Source: Actinomycetota bacterium (lineage in GTDB: Bacteria; Actinomycetota; Acidimicrobiia; Acidimicrobiales; Poriferisodalaceae). From it: 64,000 nucleotides of DNA. The DNA is taken from NCBI GenBank assembly GCA_014238065.1, contig JABABU010000031.1, positions 1 through 64,000 of the forward strand, in the 5' to 3' direction. A program made the translations under genes and the position numbers. This document shows positions 34,472 to 44,219 of this stretch, piece after piece. The notes beneath the pieces are model-generated. The model was not told the DNA's origin. It saw nothing but the letters and a program-made list of their open reading frames with translations, and did not search any database. Position 1 is the stretch's first letter, and every line of letters begins with the position of its first letter.

Positions 34472-36403
34472 TCAGGTTTGCTCGACGCGAGAGCTGAGGC
34501 GTTCCCATTCGCTCATCAGTTCGGCGGCGAGGGTCTTGGCGGCGTCGTGCTCTGAGGTGAGCTCTCGGATGGCGTGGTGTTGCTGGTAGGTGGCAGGGTC
34601 GGCCAGCTTCTCCTGCAACATGACAACAGCCGCCTCGGCGGCTTCCCAGTCCCGTTCGACCCTGGCGAGCCGTTTTCTCAGGTCCTTGGTCTTCTGGTGC
34701 CTGTCATTGCGCGATGCAGCAGCGGCGCGCCTTTCGGTCTTCGCAACATCGGTTTTCTTCGGGTTGACGTCAGCGACCTCGCGGGTCACCACCGGCTTCG
34801 TGATCGTCTGGCCTGGCGCCAGTACCCGCTCATCGACACCTTCGTGCCACCGCGCTGTTCCGTCGCGGACCTCCAGCAACGCGTCGGCCACGCCGCGAAT
34901 GAGGTGGCGATCGTGGGTGACAAGCACAACTGTGCCCGGGTAGGCCCTGAGCGCATCCTCGAGCAGATCGCAGCTCGGAAGGTCAAGGTGGTTCGTCGGC
35001 TCATCGAGGATGAGAAGGTTCACCGGTCTTGCCATCGTCATGGCGAGCGCAAGTCGAGTCTGCTCACCGCCGGAGAGCTCGACGATTCTGCGGTCGGGAG
35101 CATCGCCGGAGAACCCGAACGATCCGAGAACGGTCCGCATGTTCCGGTCGAGCATCTCGCCGACTGTCGAACGGAACTCGTCCAGCACCGTCTTCGTGAG
35201 ATCGAGAACTTCAGTTTGGTGCTGGTTGAACGTCGCCATGTCGACGTTGTTGCCGATGGTCACTGTGCCGTCAATGGCCGGGAGTTCGCCAAGCAGCATC
35301 TTCACAAGCGTCGTCTTGCCTGCGCCGTTCGGTCCGACGAGAGCGACCTTGCGGCCTCGTTCGACCACCATGTCGACATCGGTCAGAACGACGTCGTCGT
35401 CGTAGCCGGCTGTCACGTCGTGCATCTCGACCACGACTCGAGAGCTACGACGAGGCTCCGGAAACGCGAACCTGGCCTGGAGTTGCTTGCGATCGGGAAC
35501 CTCGATCTTCTCGAGACGCTCGACCAACTTGATGCGCGACTGGACCTGGCGCGCCTTCGTTGCCTTGTACCTGAAGCGTTCGATGAACTGCTCCATGTGC
35601 GCGCGTTTGCGTTCCTGTTGCGCGAGCGCAGCCTCGATCCGCATGAGCTCCTCTTCGCGCAGAATGACGAACTCGGCGAACCCGCCGACGTACTCGCTGG
35701 CTTTCCCGCCGACGATCTCGACCACCCGGTTGGCGACTCCGTCGATGAAGTCCCTGTCATGGCTCACGAAGAGCAGTGCGCCAGACCAAGCCGAGAGATG
35801 ATCCTCGAGCCATGCCACAGAGTCGACGTCGAGGTGATTCGTCGGCTCATCGAGCACGAGGATGTCGGGCTGGCTGAGCAGGAGCCTGGCCAGAGCGACT
35901 CGCATCCGCCAGCCACCGCTCATCTCCTCCACGGGGCGTCCTGTCATCTCCGGTGTGAAACCGAGCCCGGCGAGAACACGATGGGCTTCGGCCTCCAGCG
36001 CGTAACCACCGAGCTGTTCGAAACGACTCTGGGCCTCTCCGTACTGTTCGATGACCTTCGTCTGCTCGTCGCCGGTCGTCGTCGCCAACTTCTCCTCGAG
36101 AATGGCGAGGCGGTCCGAAATCTCGTTGATGTACGTCGCCCCAGCCATCGTTGCCGCGATGACTGTTCCCTCGACCCGTTCAGTCAGGTCCTGAGGTAGG
36201 TAGCCGATCCGCAGATCCTTCGATCCGTGGACCTCACCTGTGTCAGGTGGCTGAAGCCCGACGAGAATTTCGATGAGCGTTGTCTTACCGACGCCGTTGC
36301 CACCAACGAGGGCGATCCGATGACCAGGCAGCAAGCGCATGGTGACGTCCCGAAACAACACCCTGTTCCCGTGGGCGCGGCTCAAGCCGGTTGCGGTCAA
36401 CAC
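34472..36403 (-). CDS. ABC-F family ATPase (ribosome-associated type)
   Basis: 643 residues from GTG 36403. The frame stays open to 36775 but the extra N terminus is antisense to the helicase gene and nonsensical. Two ATP-binding domains without membrane helices: Walker A GGNGVGKTTL and GPNGAGKTTL; signature MSGGWRMRVALARLL and LSGGEQTRLALAMTM; Walker B ILVLDEPTNHLD and LLILDEPTNHLD. A basic linker between the domains (about 240-320) and a C-terminal coiled coil (about 560-640, DLRKRLARVERDWEAAEA) match the Uup-like branch. ABC-F proteins act on the ribosome to relieve stalling or drug binding; which one is unclear. It is divergent from the helicase. Confidence 0.93.
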   Translation of the reverse strand: MLTATGLSRAHGNRVLFRDVTMRLLPGHRIALVGGNGVGKTTLIEILVGLQPPDTGEVHGSKDLRIGYLPQDLTERVEGTVIAATMAGATYINEISDRLAILEEKLATTTGDEQTKVIEQYGEAQSRFEQLGGYALEAEAHRVLAGLGFTPEMTGRPVEEMSGGWRMRVALARLLLSQPDILVLDEPTNHLDVDSVAWLEDHLSAWSGALLFVSHDRDFIDGVANRVVEIVGGKASEYVGGFAEFVILREEELMRIEAALAQQERKRAHMEQFIERFRYKATKARQVQSRIKLVERLEKIEVPDRKQLQARFAFPEPRRSSRVVVEMHDVTAGYDDDVVLTDVDMVVERGRKVALVGPNGAGKTTLVKMLLGELPAIDGTVTIGNNVDMATFNQHQTEVLDLTKTVLDEFRSTVGEMLDRNMRTVLGSFGFSGDAPDRRIVELSGGEQTRLALAMTMARPVNLLILDEPTNHLDLPSCDLLEDALRAYPGTVVLVTHDRHLIRGVADALLEVRDGTARWHEGVDERVLAPGQTITKPVVTREVADVNPKKTDVAKTERRAAAASRNDRHQKTKDLRKRLARVERDWEAAEAAVVMLQEKLADPATYQQHHAIRELTSEHDAAKTLAAELMSEWERLSSRVEQT

Positions 36404-36518
36404 GCAGGGGAGGGTACCAATGCCGTCCCTCTGCGAGCCGTTAAGACGCCAGGGAGGCTCTGCCCGACCTTGCGCTTGTGTCATGGCCCGAGACAGCAGG
36501 GCAGATAAGATCGAACGT

Positions 36519-38597
36519 ATGTTCGTGAATGGGGCTGTCGATGTTGATTCGAACGAGTCGAAGTGGGCAGTGGGGCTGAATCCCGAGCAGCGGGCTGCGG
36601 TGTACCACGATGGATCGGCGCTGATGATCGTTGCCGGGGCCGGCACCGGGAAAACGAAGACCCTCGCCGCACGTGTGGCGCGGCTGATCGATGATGGTGT
36701 TGATCCCGACAGGATCTTGTTGTTGACGTTCACGCGTCGCGCCGCACAGGAGATGCTCGATCGGGTGTCGGCCATGACCGACCGGCGGGCCGCGGCGAGG
36801 ATCTGGGGCGGTACGTTTCACGCGATTGGCAACCGGCTGCTCCGCGCCCATGGAGAAGCGGTCGGCATGTCGCCGTCGTTCACTGTGCTCGACCCCGGTG
36901 ACTCGTCCGATCTTTTCGGGCTGGTCAGGAACGAAGGCAACTACACGAAGTCTGTCCGCCGATTCCCCAGGCCGGAGACACTCGCGTCGATCTACTCACG
37001 TGTCGTCAACAGTCAGACGAGCCTCACTGAAGTTGTCGAGGCGAACTTCCGGTGGTGCATCGACCACACCGACGCGATCCGCGAGATCTCGAAGGCCTAC
37101 ACCGTCAAGAAGCGTAAGCAGCGGGTGCTCGACTACGACGACCTGCTGTTGCATTGGCGCGGGCTCGCTGCGTCTCCCTCTGGTGGTGAAGCGATGCGGA
37201 ATCGGTTCGATCACGTGCTGATCGATGAGTACCAGGACACCAACTCGATCCAGGCCGACATCGTCAAGGCTCTCTGTAGCGGTAAAACCCAACTCACCGT
37301 TGTCGGCGACGACGCCCAGGCGATCTATGGCTTCCGCGCTGCAACAGTCGAGAACATGTGGCGCTTTGCCACAGATTTTCCAGGAGCGAGGACCGTCACG
37401 CTGACCAGGAACTACCGCTCGACGATGCCGATCCTCGATGTGGCAAATAGATTGCTCGCACAGTCGAAGGTCCTGGTGCACAAAGAGCTGGCTTCGGAGC
37501 GAAGTGGTGGCTCGCTTCCTCGTCTCGTCACCTGTGCCGACGAGGCGTTTCAGTCGAACTGGGTCTGCGACGAGGTGTCAAGGATGCGCGAGGAAGGCAT
37601 CGACCTGCGCGATCAGGCCGTGCTCTTCAGAACTGGCCATCACAGCGCGCATCTCGAGCTCGAGCTGGCACGGCGTGACATTCCTTTCGTCAAGTTCGGG
37701 GGTCTGAAGTTTCTCGAAGCGGGCCACATCAAGGACATGCTTTGCCTGCTGCGGGTGCTGGACAACCCTGGAGACGAGCTCGCGTGGTCGCGTGTGCTTG
37801 GCTCCCTCGACGGTGTTGGTCCCGCCACAGTGCAGCGATTGTTTCTCGATCTCGGCGTTGCCGGCGATGACTCCGACGCGGTCCTGACCCGATTCCTCGA
37901 GGGAGACCTTCAGGTCTCGCCGCGCTCGCACGACGACATCGAGTCGCTGAGATCTGCGTGGTCCGACTGTCGTACCGTGGCAGGTGAGCCGTCGATCCCG
38001 CTCGCCGAACAATTTGATCGGTTGAGCGACGTCTGCCGTCGCACCTTTCCCAGGCGTTATGAGGACGCGGATGCTCGGCTGAGCGATCTCGACCAGCTTG
38101 CGGTTCTCGCCAGCGGGTATCAGTCGCGTAGCCGGTTCTTGACCGAAGTTGTGCTCGATCCTCCCGAACGCACTGGCGATCTTGCCGGTCCGCCCCACCT
38201 CGACGATGAGTATCTGACATTGTCGACGGTTCACTCGGCGAAGGGATCCGAGTGGAGCGCGGTGTATCTTCTTCACGCCGCCGACGGCAATCTTCCTTCC
38301 GATATGGCGATCGATGATGCCAAAGGTCTCGATGAAGAGCTCCGACTGGCGTATGTGGCTGTGACGAGAGCCAAGGCGCAGCTCAACGTGACCTTCCCTC
38401 TCAGGTACCACGTGCGCCGCTATGGCAGTGACGACCGCCACAACTATTCGCAGCTCTCGCGATTCTTCGAGCCGATCCGCGACAGCTTCGATGTGTCGTC
38501 TGCTGGTGTGGCTGCAGCCGACGATCAGGTGCTGGCGACAGACAGGATCGATCTCACCGACGAGGTTGACGCGATGCTCGAAGGGCTGTGGGACTGA
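36519..38597 (+). CDS. UvrD/Rep-type superfamily 1 DNA helicase
   Basis: 692 residues from ATG 36519; ATG 36483 is also in frame, and the open frame further upstream is antisense to the ABC-F gene. Motifs in order: Q motif LNPEQRAAV, Walker A VAGAGTGKTKTL (about 40), Ia TFTRRAAQEM, II LIDEYQDTN (about 235), III VVGDDAQAIYGFR, IV TLTRNYRST, V STVHSAKGSEW and VI AYVAVTRAK. The expected role is 3'-5' ATP-driven unwinding in repair or recombination. The length and single-lobed C terminus resemble actinobacterial UvrD-like helicases without nuclease domain. Confidence 0.93.
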   Translation: MFVNGAVDVDSNESKWAVGLNPEQRAAVYHDGSALMIVAGAGTGKTKTLAARVARLIDDGVDPDRILLLTFTRRAAQEMLDRVSAMTDRRAAARIWGGTFHAIGNRLLRAHGEAVGMSPSFTVLDPGDSSDLFGLVRNEGNYTKSVRRFPRPETLASIYSRVVNSQTSLTEVVEANFRWCIDHTDAIREISKAYTVKKRKQRVLDYDDLLLHWRGLAASPSGGEAMRNRFDHVLIDEYQDTNSIQADIVKALCSGKTQLTVVGDDAQAIYGFRAATVENMWRFATDFPGARTVTLTRNYRSTMPILDVANRLLAQSKVLVHKELASERSGGSLPRLVTCADEAFQSNWVCDEVSRMREEGIDLRDQAVLFRTGHHSAHLELELARRDIPFVKFGGLKFLEAGHIKDMLCLLRVLDNPGDELAWSRVLGSLDGVGPATVQRLFLDLGVAGDDSDAVLTRFLEGDLQVSPRSHDDIESLRSAWSDCRTVAGEPSIPLAEQFDRLSDVCRRTFPRRYEDADARLSDLDQLAVLASGYQSRSRFLTEVVLDPPERTGDLAGPPHLDDEYLTLSTVHSAKGSEWSAVYLLHAADGNLPSDMAIDDAKGLDEELRLAYVAVTRAKAQLNVTFPLRYHVRRYGSDDRHNYSQLSRFFEPIRDSFDVSSAGVAAADDQVLATDRIDLTDEVDAMLEGLWD

Positions 38598-38704
38598 CCT
38601 CGGCTCGAAGCGCATACACCTGGCCTCGTCGAGATCTTTGGCGCGGTCAGCGGACGTCGCTGCCGAAGCGAGGAGGAATGTGTCTCGTTTCTGAGTGCGT
38701 TCGT

Positions 38705-40285
38705 CTAGCGGTCTGTGTCGGCCAGCAGCCGGCGTGCGATCAGCTTGAGGCAGAGGGTCTCGTCAGCACCCTCGAAGATCGACAGCACGCGAGCATCGAC
38801 GAAGAGCCTGCTGACGCGGTACTCCTCCGCGAAGCCGAAGCCACCGTGGATCTGCATGGCTTCTCTGGTGACCCATTCGGCTGCCTTGCAGACGTAGGCC
38901 TTCACCATCGAAGCTTCGAGCATCCCTTCGCCCTTGGCCATCATCGTCGCGACCGAGTAGCTGTACTGGCGGGCGCTGGCAATGATCGCGGCCATCCTGC
39001 CGAGCTTGGCCTGCGTCAGCTGATAGTCGGCTATGGGCTGGCCGAAGACGTGTCGGTCAGCTCCGTACTGCCGGGCCTCGTCCAGAGCGGCCTGCATCAC
39101 GCCGACAGCTCTCGCTGCTGTTTGGAGGCGCCCGTTCTCGAAGCCGGCCATCTGGAGGTAAAACCCCTTGCCCTCGCCCTCCTGGCCACCGATGAGGTTG
39201 TCGTCTTCGACGAACCAGTCCTCGAACGAGACCTCGAAGCTGTGCATGCCGCGGTAACCGAGAGTCGGTATCGAGCGGCCCTCCATCCTGCCGCCCGAGT
39301 CCTGAAGATGATCGAACTCGTGGCCGCGGCCTTGCGGCTTCGGCACGATGAACAGGCTCAGCCCACGGTGCGCTTTCGACCGGTCGGGGTCCGTTCTCGC
39401 CAGCAACATCAAAACGTTGGCGCGCCCGGCGAATGTGCACCAGGTCTTGACGCCGTTGATGTTCCATCCACCGTCTGTCCTGGTGGCGGTGACCTTGAGG
39501 TTGGCGACGTCGGAGCCGTAGTCGGGTTCGGTGACAGCAACCGCGACCATGGTCTCGCCGGTGGCGATCGTGGGAAACCAGGTCTGTTTCTGCTCCTCTG
39601 TGCCGCCGCGCTCCAACGCCCTCGTCAAGATCTCGGGACGAGTGATGAGTGAGCCACCCGCGCCAAGAGATGCGCGCGACAGCTCTTCGGTGGCAATGAC
39701 CATGCCGAAGTAGTCGCTTTCCGTGCCTGAAGCGAACCCGCCGTATTCCTCTGGCACGGAGAGTCCGAAGCACCCGAGTTCGGCGAGCCCCTGAATGATG
39801 TCTTCGCCGATGTCGGCATCGTTGCGGTGGATGTGTTCGGCCTGCTCGAGGATCTTTTCCTCGCCGAACCGACGGAACGTCTCGGCAACCAGTTCGAAGT
39901 CGTCGTCGAGATGCGATGGTGCTTCGAGCGTGGCCAGAGACGCCATGAACACCGGATCCCGGTAGATCGCAACGAACTCTCGCGTGCCGTCCAGCACGCC
40001 TGGCTCGACCCCCCAGAGCTGTTCGCGGCCGAAGATCTTTGATCCGATGTCGGCAACGGCGTCGGCGATGAACGCGCACGCGAACCTGGCCTCTACGTCC
40101 CCCTTGGCTCCGTAGTCGATGAGCGACCCACAGATTTCGATGGCTGAGGCGGCATGAGCGATGTCATACAGAAGGACCTGCTCCAGCTCGGGGTCTTCTT
40201 CACCTCGGAGCCGGGAGAGTGCGCTGCTGATGACAGCTCGGGCGGTTGCGGTTGCAGCTGCGGCTGGCTGCATGTCGATCGTCAT
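38705..40285 (-). CDS. Acyl-CoA dehydrogenase, probable (2S)-methylsuccinyl-CoA dehydrogenase
   Basis: 526 residues, about 140 longer at the N terminus than ordinary acyl-CoA dehydrogenases, as in methylsuccinyl-CoA dehydrogenases. The core has ELGCFGLSVPEEYGGF, VAVTEPDYGSDVANLKVTA, the FAD segment INGVKTWCTFAGRANVLMLLARTDPD, YRGMHSFEVSFEDWFVEDDNLIGG, and near the C terminus MQIHGGFGFAEEYRVSRLF and LSIFEGADETLCLK, where Glu of EGADE is in the position of the catalytic base. The long extension, the TWCTFA segment and the DPDRSKAHRGLSLF run match methylsuccinyl-CoA dehydrogenase as I recall it. A MaoC hydratase of the same pathway type lies 2.5 kb away, which supports an ethylmalonyl-CoA pathway role. 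Confidence 0.8.
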   Translation of the reverse strand: MTIDMQPAAAATATARAVISSALSRLRGEEDPELEQVLLYDIAHAASAIEICGSLIDYGAKGDVEARFACAFIADAVADIGSKIFGREQLWGVEPGVLDGTREFVAIYRDPVFMASLATLEAPSHLDDDFELVAETFRRFGEEKILEQAEHIHRNDADIGEDIIQGLAELGCFGLSVPEEYGGFASGTESDYFGMVIATEELSRASLGAGGSLITRPEILTRALERGGTEEQKQTWFPTIATGETMVAVAVTEPDYGSDVANLKVTATRTDGGWNINGVKTWCTFAGRANVLMLLARTDPDRSKAHRGLSLFIVPKPQGRGHEFDHLQDSGGRMEGRSIPTLGYRGMHSFEVSFEDWFVEDDNLIGGQEGEGKGFYLQMAGFENGRLQTAARAVGVMQAALDEARQYGADRHVFGQPIADYQLTQAKLGRMAAIIASARQYSYSVATMMAKGEGMLEASMVKAYVCKAAEWVTREAMQIHGGFGFAEEYRVSRLFVDARVLSIFEGADETLCLKLIARRLLADTDR

Positions 40286-40334
40286 GGCGAGAATCGTAAC
40301 GGCGGATACAGCTCCCTAAGTCATGTGTGTCGGG

Positions 40335-42620
40335 TCAGCGGGGAACTGCGGCGACCGCGTGGACGAACTCGGGGATCTCGGAACCTGGCACTGGCCGCTG
40401 GAAGAAGTAACCCTGCGCCCTGTCGCAGCCGAGAGCCCTGAGGTTGTCGAGCGTCCACTCGTCTTCCACGCCCTCGGCCACGACTTCGAGATCGAGGTTG
40501 TGACCCAGCTCGACGATTGACCGGACGATGACGGCATCGTTGTGATTCGTTGCCATCTGCCCCACGAACGACCGGTCGATCTTGATCTCGGCGACGGGAA
40601 GTTGGCGCAGGTGGGTGAGTGACGAGTAGCCGGTGCCGAAGTCGTCGATCGAGGTCTTGATGCCGAGCGAAGAGAGCTCGAGCAACACTTCGGTGGCGAG
40701 CTCGACGTCGTCGACGACCTGACTTTCTGTGATCTCCAGCATCAGGCGTTCGGGAGCGACATTGTGGGTTTGCAGAGCTTCCACGATGAACGACACAAGC
40801 CCCTCATCGTGGAAGTCGCGTACGGACAGGTTGACAGCCACGTCGAGGTGGATACCTGCTTCGTCCCAGATCGTGAGTTGCTGGACCGAGCGGGTCAGCA
40901 CCTGCCGGGTGAGTTCGGTTACGAGCCCCGACACCTCGGTGAGCTCGATGAATTCGTCAGGGGCGATCATGCCGAGATCTGGATGTTGCCACCTCACGAG
41001 CGCCTCGACACCGACCACGGTGCCGATCGTCAGATCGATCTTCGGTTGGTAGTAGACAACGAGTTCCTCCTTGCTGAGGGCACGGGGCAGCTCACCGAGC
41101 AGACGGAGCCGTCTGACGGAGAAGCGGTCGTCATATTGGGAGTACCAGGTCCATCCCCTGCGAAGCGTCTTGGCCTGATACATCGCGATTTCGGCCTTCT
41201 GCAAGAGTTTGCCGGTGTCGGTGCTGTCATCGGGGTATCTCGCGATGCCGATACTCGGCCCGACCTGAACCTGCAGCCCTTTGAGCGTGAGGGGCCGTTT
41301 GATGCTCTTGATGATGTTTGCCGCGGTCTCTTCTGCCCGCTCGGATCCGCAAGGGCTCAACAAGATCGCGAACTCGTCGCCTCCGAGCCTGGCGAGTAGG
41401 TCGTCGCCGCGGCGTTGGTCGGCGAGTCGTGCTGCCACCTCGCGCAGCATTTCCTCACTGTAGTGATGACCGATTGTGTCGTTGATCTCTTTGAACTGGT
41501 CGAGGTCGAGGTCGAGCACGAGCAATGCAACGTCTGCGGCCGACTCGGGGTTGTCGGAGGCTTCGGTCCTGCGAAGCAGCATGCGCATGTGTTCGAGCAG
41601 ATGCGATCGGTTCGGAAGACCGGTGAGTGGATCGTGGAGCGCATCGCGTCGCTGTTGCTCGCGGTCACGTCGCTGATCGTCACCGAGTTCCTGCAGCTTG
41701 ACTTCAAGCGCTTCGGATCGCTCTGCGACGGTCTTCGTCGCCGTGATGTCTGTCGCGACGCCTCGCAGTGCCCATCCGCCGTCCGGTCGACGTTCGGCTT
41801 GGACCGTGTCGCGCATCCATACCCAGTCACCGTTTCGGGCGCGGAGTCTGAACTCGCGGACGTGAGGCCAGGAGATCTCGTCGATACGTGTGACGTCGAT
41901 GACCTCGTGTTGATCGTCGGGGTGGACGATGTCCGACCAGCAGATCTTGCGAAGTGCGAGTTCCCACGGCCCATACCCGAGAACGTGGCGGACCTTGCCG
42001 CTCACGAAGGCGACGCTGTTCTCGTTGGCGTCGGCTTCCCACACGATGCTCGCCGAGCCATCAATCGCAGTGCCGAGTCGACGAATCGAGACCTCTCGCT
42101 CGTCGGCGAGCTTGCCGACCACGAGCACTGAAGCCCATGACCCTGTGCCGAGGGCAGCGAGGGACAAGATCGCGGACTCGGGTACGACGAGCACGGCTGT
42201 TCCGGCGACTGCCGCGACGGCGATGACGGCGGTGAGCCAACCGGCGCGGTAGCCATCACGTGATGACTCGACGACAATCACCAACATCATCGCCACGATC
42301 AGGCCGGGCCATGCTTCAGTCGGGGCGAGGATGAACGCGCCAGCCGTCACGATTGCGTCCACGGGGCCAGTCATCCGGGGCCACTGTGCGCGATGCAGCG
42401 CTTCACGTAGCAGGAAGGTGTGCCACGGTGCGAGCACGCCGACGAGTACGAGCATCAAGAACGTGGCGTTGGCGCTAGTTCCGAACAGACCGACGACGGC
42501 GGCGCACCCGAGTGAAGCGACGACGCGAGCGGCTGCCACGCCTGCCAACACTCTGCGCGTCAGGTCGAGGGGTAGTCGGTAGCCGGTTCGTTTGATCTGG
42601 GTCGAGATGTGTGAGGCCAT
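40335..42620 (-). CDS. Membrane-bound PAS-GGDEF-EAL c-di-GMP enzyme
   Basis: 761 residues. The first 180 residues have five or six membrane helices, then a PAS domain (about 205-315, WEADANENSVAFVSGKVRHVLGY...WSDIVHPDD) with PAC (DWVWMRDTVQAERRPDGGWALRGVATDIT). GGDEF is intact (RLGGDEFAILL, about 415) with I-site RGDD five residues upstream. EAL is intact: EALVRWQHPDLG, NLSVRDF, EITESQ, IDDFGTGYSSL, KIDRSFV, EGVED. It is therefore able in principle both to make and to break c-di-GMP. The gene stands between the methylsuccinyl-CoA dehydrogenase-like and MaoC genes. Confidence 0.94.
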   Translation of the reverse strand: MASHISTQIKRTGYRLPLDLTRRVLAGVAAARVVASLGCAAVVGLFGTSANATFLMLVLVGVLAPWHTFLLREALHRAQWPRMTGPVDAIVTAGAFILAPTEAWPGLIVAMMLVIVVESSRDGYRAGWLTAVIAVAAVAGTAVLVVPESAILSLAALGTGSWASVLVVGKLADEREVSIRRLGTAIDGSASIVWEADANENSVAFVSGKVRHVLGYGPWELALRKICWSDIVHPDDQHEVIDVTRIDEISWPHVREFRLRARNGDWVWMRDTVQAERRPDGGWALRGVATDITATKTVAERSEALEVKLQELGDDQRRDREQQRRDALHDPLTGLPNRSHLLEHMRMLLRRTEASDNPESAADVALLVLDLDLDQFKEINDTIGHHYSEEMLREVAARLADQRRGDDLLARLGGDEFAILLSPCGSERAEETAANIIKSIKRPLTLKGLQVQVGPSIGIARYPDDSTDTGKLLQKAEIAMYQAKTLRRGWTWYSQYDDRFSVRRLRLLGELPRALSKEELVVYYQPKIDLTIGTVVGVEALVRWQHPDLGMIAPDEFIELTEVSGLVTELTRQVLTRSVQQLTIWDEAGIHLDVAVNLSVRDFHDEGLVSFIVEALQTHNVAPERLMLEITESQVVDDVELATEVLLELSSLGIKTSIDDFGTGYSSLTHLRQLPVAEIKIDRSFVGQMATNHNDAVIVRSIVELGHNLDLEVVAEGVEDEWTLDNLRALGCDRAQGYFFQRPVPGSEIPEFVHAVAAVPR

Positions 42621-42808
42621 GAGTCAACGGCCCAATGGGCCTCCCGCGGAGAGTACGGGTCGCATGATTCGCACTCGTGGCAATGCGGAGACATGGTGGC
42701 GAAGAAACCACCCAGAGTGAGATTAAGTGAATGATCGCTTTGGTTCCTCTGACGCAAGAACCGCTGTCTACGATCTCTGTGCCACGACCACGGCAACGAG
42801 GAGTAGAC

Positions 42809-43324
42809 GTGAGCACGCACGATCGTGAGTTTGGCCGCTATCTCGAAGACTTCGACATCGGCGATGTGTACAGGCATTGGCCTGGCAAGACGATCACCGA
42901 GGCAGACGACCATCTGTTCTGCATGATCACGATGAATCATCATCCATTGCACACGAACCAGTGGTTTGCCCAGAACGAGACGGTCCACGGTAAGAACGTC
43001 GTTGTCGGCAACCTCGTGTACTCGCTCGTTCTCGGGATGAGCGTCCCCGACGTCAGCGGTGCCGCCATCGCCAACCTCGAGGTCGAAGCGCTGACGCACA
43101 AGAAGCCGACGTTTCACGGTGACACGATCTACGCCGCGTCCAAGGTGATCGACAAGAAGGAGTCGTCCTCCCGACCCGACCGTGGCATCGTGACCATCGA
43201 GACCCGTGCCGTCAACCAGCGCGAAGAAGAGGTCTGCTACTACCGGCGCAAGGTCATGGTCTGGAAGCGAGACGCGGCACCCGCGAGGGCTTTTCCATAC
43301 TCCGACGACCTTTTCGAGGACTGA
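42809..43324 (+). CDS. MaoC-like hydratase, candidate mesaconyl-CoA hydratase
   Basis: 171 residues from GTG 42809, preceded by GAGGAG; the open frame extends to 42731 but lacks a ribosome site. Single hot-dog domain with the hydratase motif EADDHLFCMITMNHHPLHTN (catalytic Asp and His, residues 30-50), then VVVGNLVYSLVLGMSVPDVSG and DTIYAASKVIDKKESSSRPDRGIV. This subfamily occurs in actinobacterial ethylmalonyl-CoA gene clusters, where it hydrates mesaconyl-C1-CoA to methylmalyl-CoA. With the nearby dehydrogenase this role is likely, but a general enoyl-CoA hydratase is possible. MutY follows after 10 bases. Confidence 0.82.
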   Translation: MSTHDREFGRYLEDFDIGDVYRHWPGKTITEADDHLFCMITMNHHPLHTNQWFAQNETVHGKNVVVGNLVYSLVLGMSVPDVSGAAIANLEVEALTHKKPTFHGDTIYAASKVIDKKESSSRPDRGIVTIETRAVNQREEEVCYYRRKVMVWKRDAAPARAFPYSDDLFED

Positions 43325-43334
43325 CGTCCGGCTG

Positions 43335-44219
43335 ATGCTCTCGTCCGAATCGATCGACTCCCTGCTCGAATGGGGTCGGGCGGCGCGGCGTGACCTGCCA
43401 TGGAGAAGGACGCGTGACCCCTGGCTCGTCCTTGTCTCCGAGGTGATGTTGCAACAGACCCAGGTCGATCGAGTCGTCGATCGTTATCTGCGGTTCACCG
43501 AGAGGTGGCCGGCGCCACGAGATCTCGCGGCCGAGGATCTCGCAACGGTTCTGCGCGAGTGGCAGGGGCTCGGCTACCCGCGGCGCGCCAGGAACCTGCA
43601 CCTGGCGGCAGTGCAGATGGTGGCCCGTTTCGAAGGAGCGGTTCCCCACCGATATGACGACCTGTTGACGCTGCCAGGGATTGGCCCGTACACGGCAAGA
43701 GCGGTCCGAGTCTTTGCCTACGAGCAGCACGAGGCAGTGCTCGATACCAACGTGGGTAGATTGCTCGCCCGCTGGAACGGCTCGTCGCTCGCAGCCGAAG
43801 AGGCTCAACGGGCGGCTGACGCACTCGTTCCGTCCAGTCGGTCGTGGGAATGGGGCCAGACGCTGTTCGACTTCGCGTCGGCTGTGTGTGCGAAGAGACA
43901 TCCGGCTTGCGTCGAGTGCGTTCTCGCCGACGTCTGTCCGTCGTCAGAGCTCGCCGGCACGCAACGTGACCCTGCCGTCAACAGCGCTGCGGTGAGCCGT
44001 CGTCAGTCGCCATTCGCCGGATCTCATCGTGAAGCGAGGGGCGTGGTGCTGCACGTCGTGGGTGCTCGGTCGATCTCGGCGCGAGACGTAGCCGAGGTCG
44101 CTGCTGCTGAACTCGGTTCGGACGAGACGCGCGTGAATACGGCGCTAGAGAGTCTCGTGGCTGACGGACTCATCGAGCTGGTCGATGGTCAGGTGCGGCT
44201 TCCCGCTAGCCGGCGATGA
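43335..44219 (+). CDS. mutY: A/G-specific adenine glycosylase MutY
   Basis: 294 residues from ATG 43335; upstream reading overlaps MaoC. HhH-GPD core: LVSEVMLQQTQVDRV (catalytic Glu near 36), LTLPGIGPYTARAV (hairpin, about 117) and VLDTNVGR (catalytic Asp, about 138). The [4Fe-4S] loop has C-x6-C-x2-C-x5-C (CAKRHPACVECVLADVC, 190-206). It excises adenine opposite 8-oxoguanine. The usual C-terminal Nudix-like domain, which recognises 8-oxoG, is missing; instead about 65 residues look like a winged helix (ISARDVAEVAAAELGSDETRVNTALESL). The 3' end overlaps the selenoprotein gene by 14 bases, in convergent orientation. Confidence 0.92.
   Translation: MLSSESIDSLLEWGRAARRDLPWRRTRDPWLVLVSEVMLQQTQVDRVVDRYLRFTERWPAPRDLAAEDLATVLREWQGLGYPRRARNLHLAAVQMVARFEGAVPHRYDDLLTLPGIGPYTARAVRVFAYEQHEAVLDTNVGRLLARWNGSSLAAEEAQRAADALVPSSRSWEWGQTLFDFASAVCAKRHPACVECVLADVCPSSELAGTQRDPAVNSAAVSRRQSPFAGSHREARGVVLHVVGARSISARDVAEVAAAELGSDETRVNTALESLVADGLIELVDGQVRLPASRR

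Noticed and set aside
34472..36775. Full 767-codon reading of the ABC-F frame
   Set aside because: The first 124 codons are antisense to the helicase gene and have Ser/Ala/Arg-rich shadow composition; conserved ABC-F sequence begins after GTG 36403.
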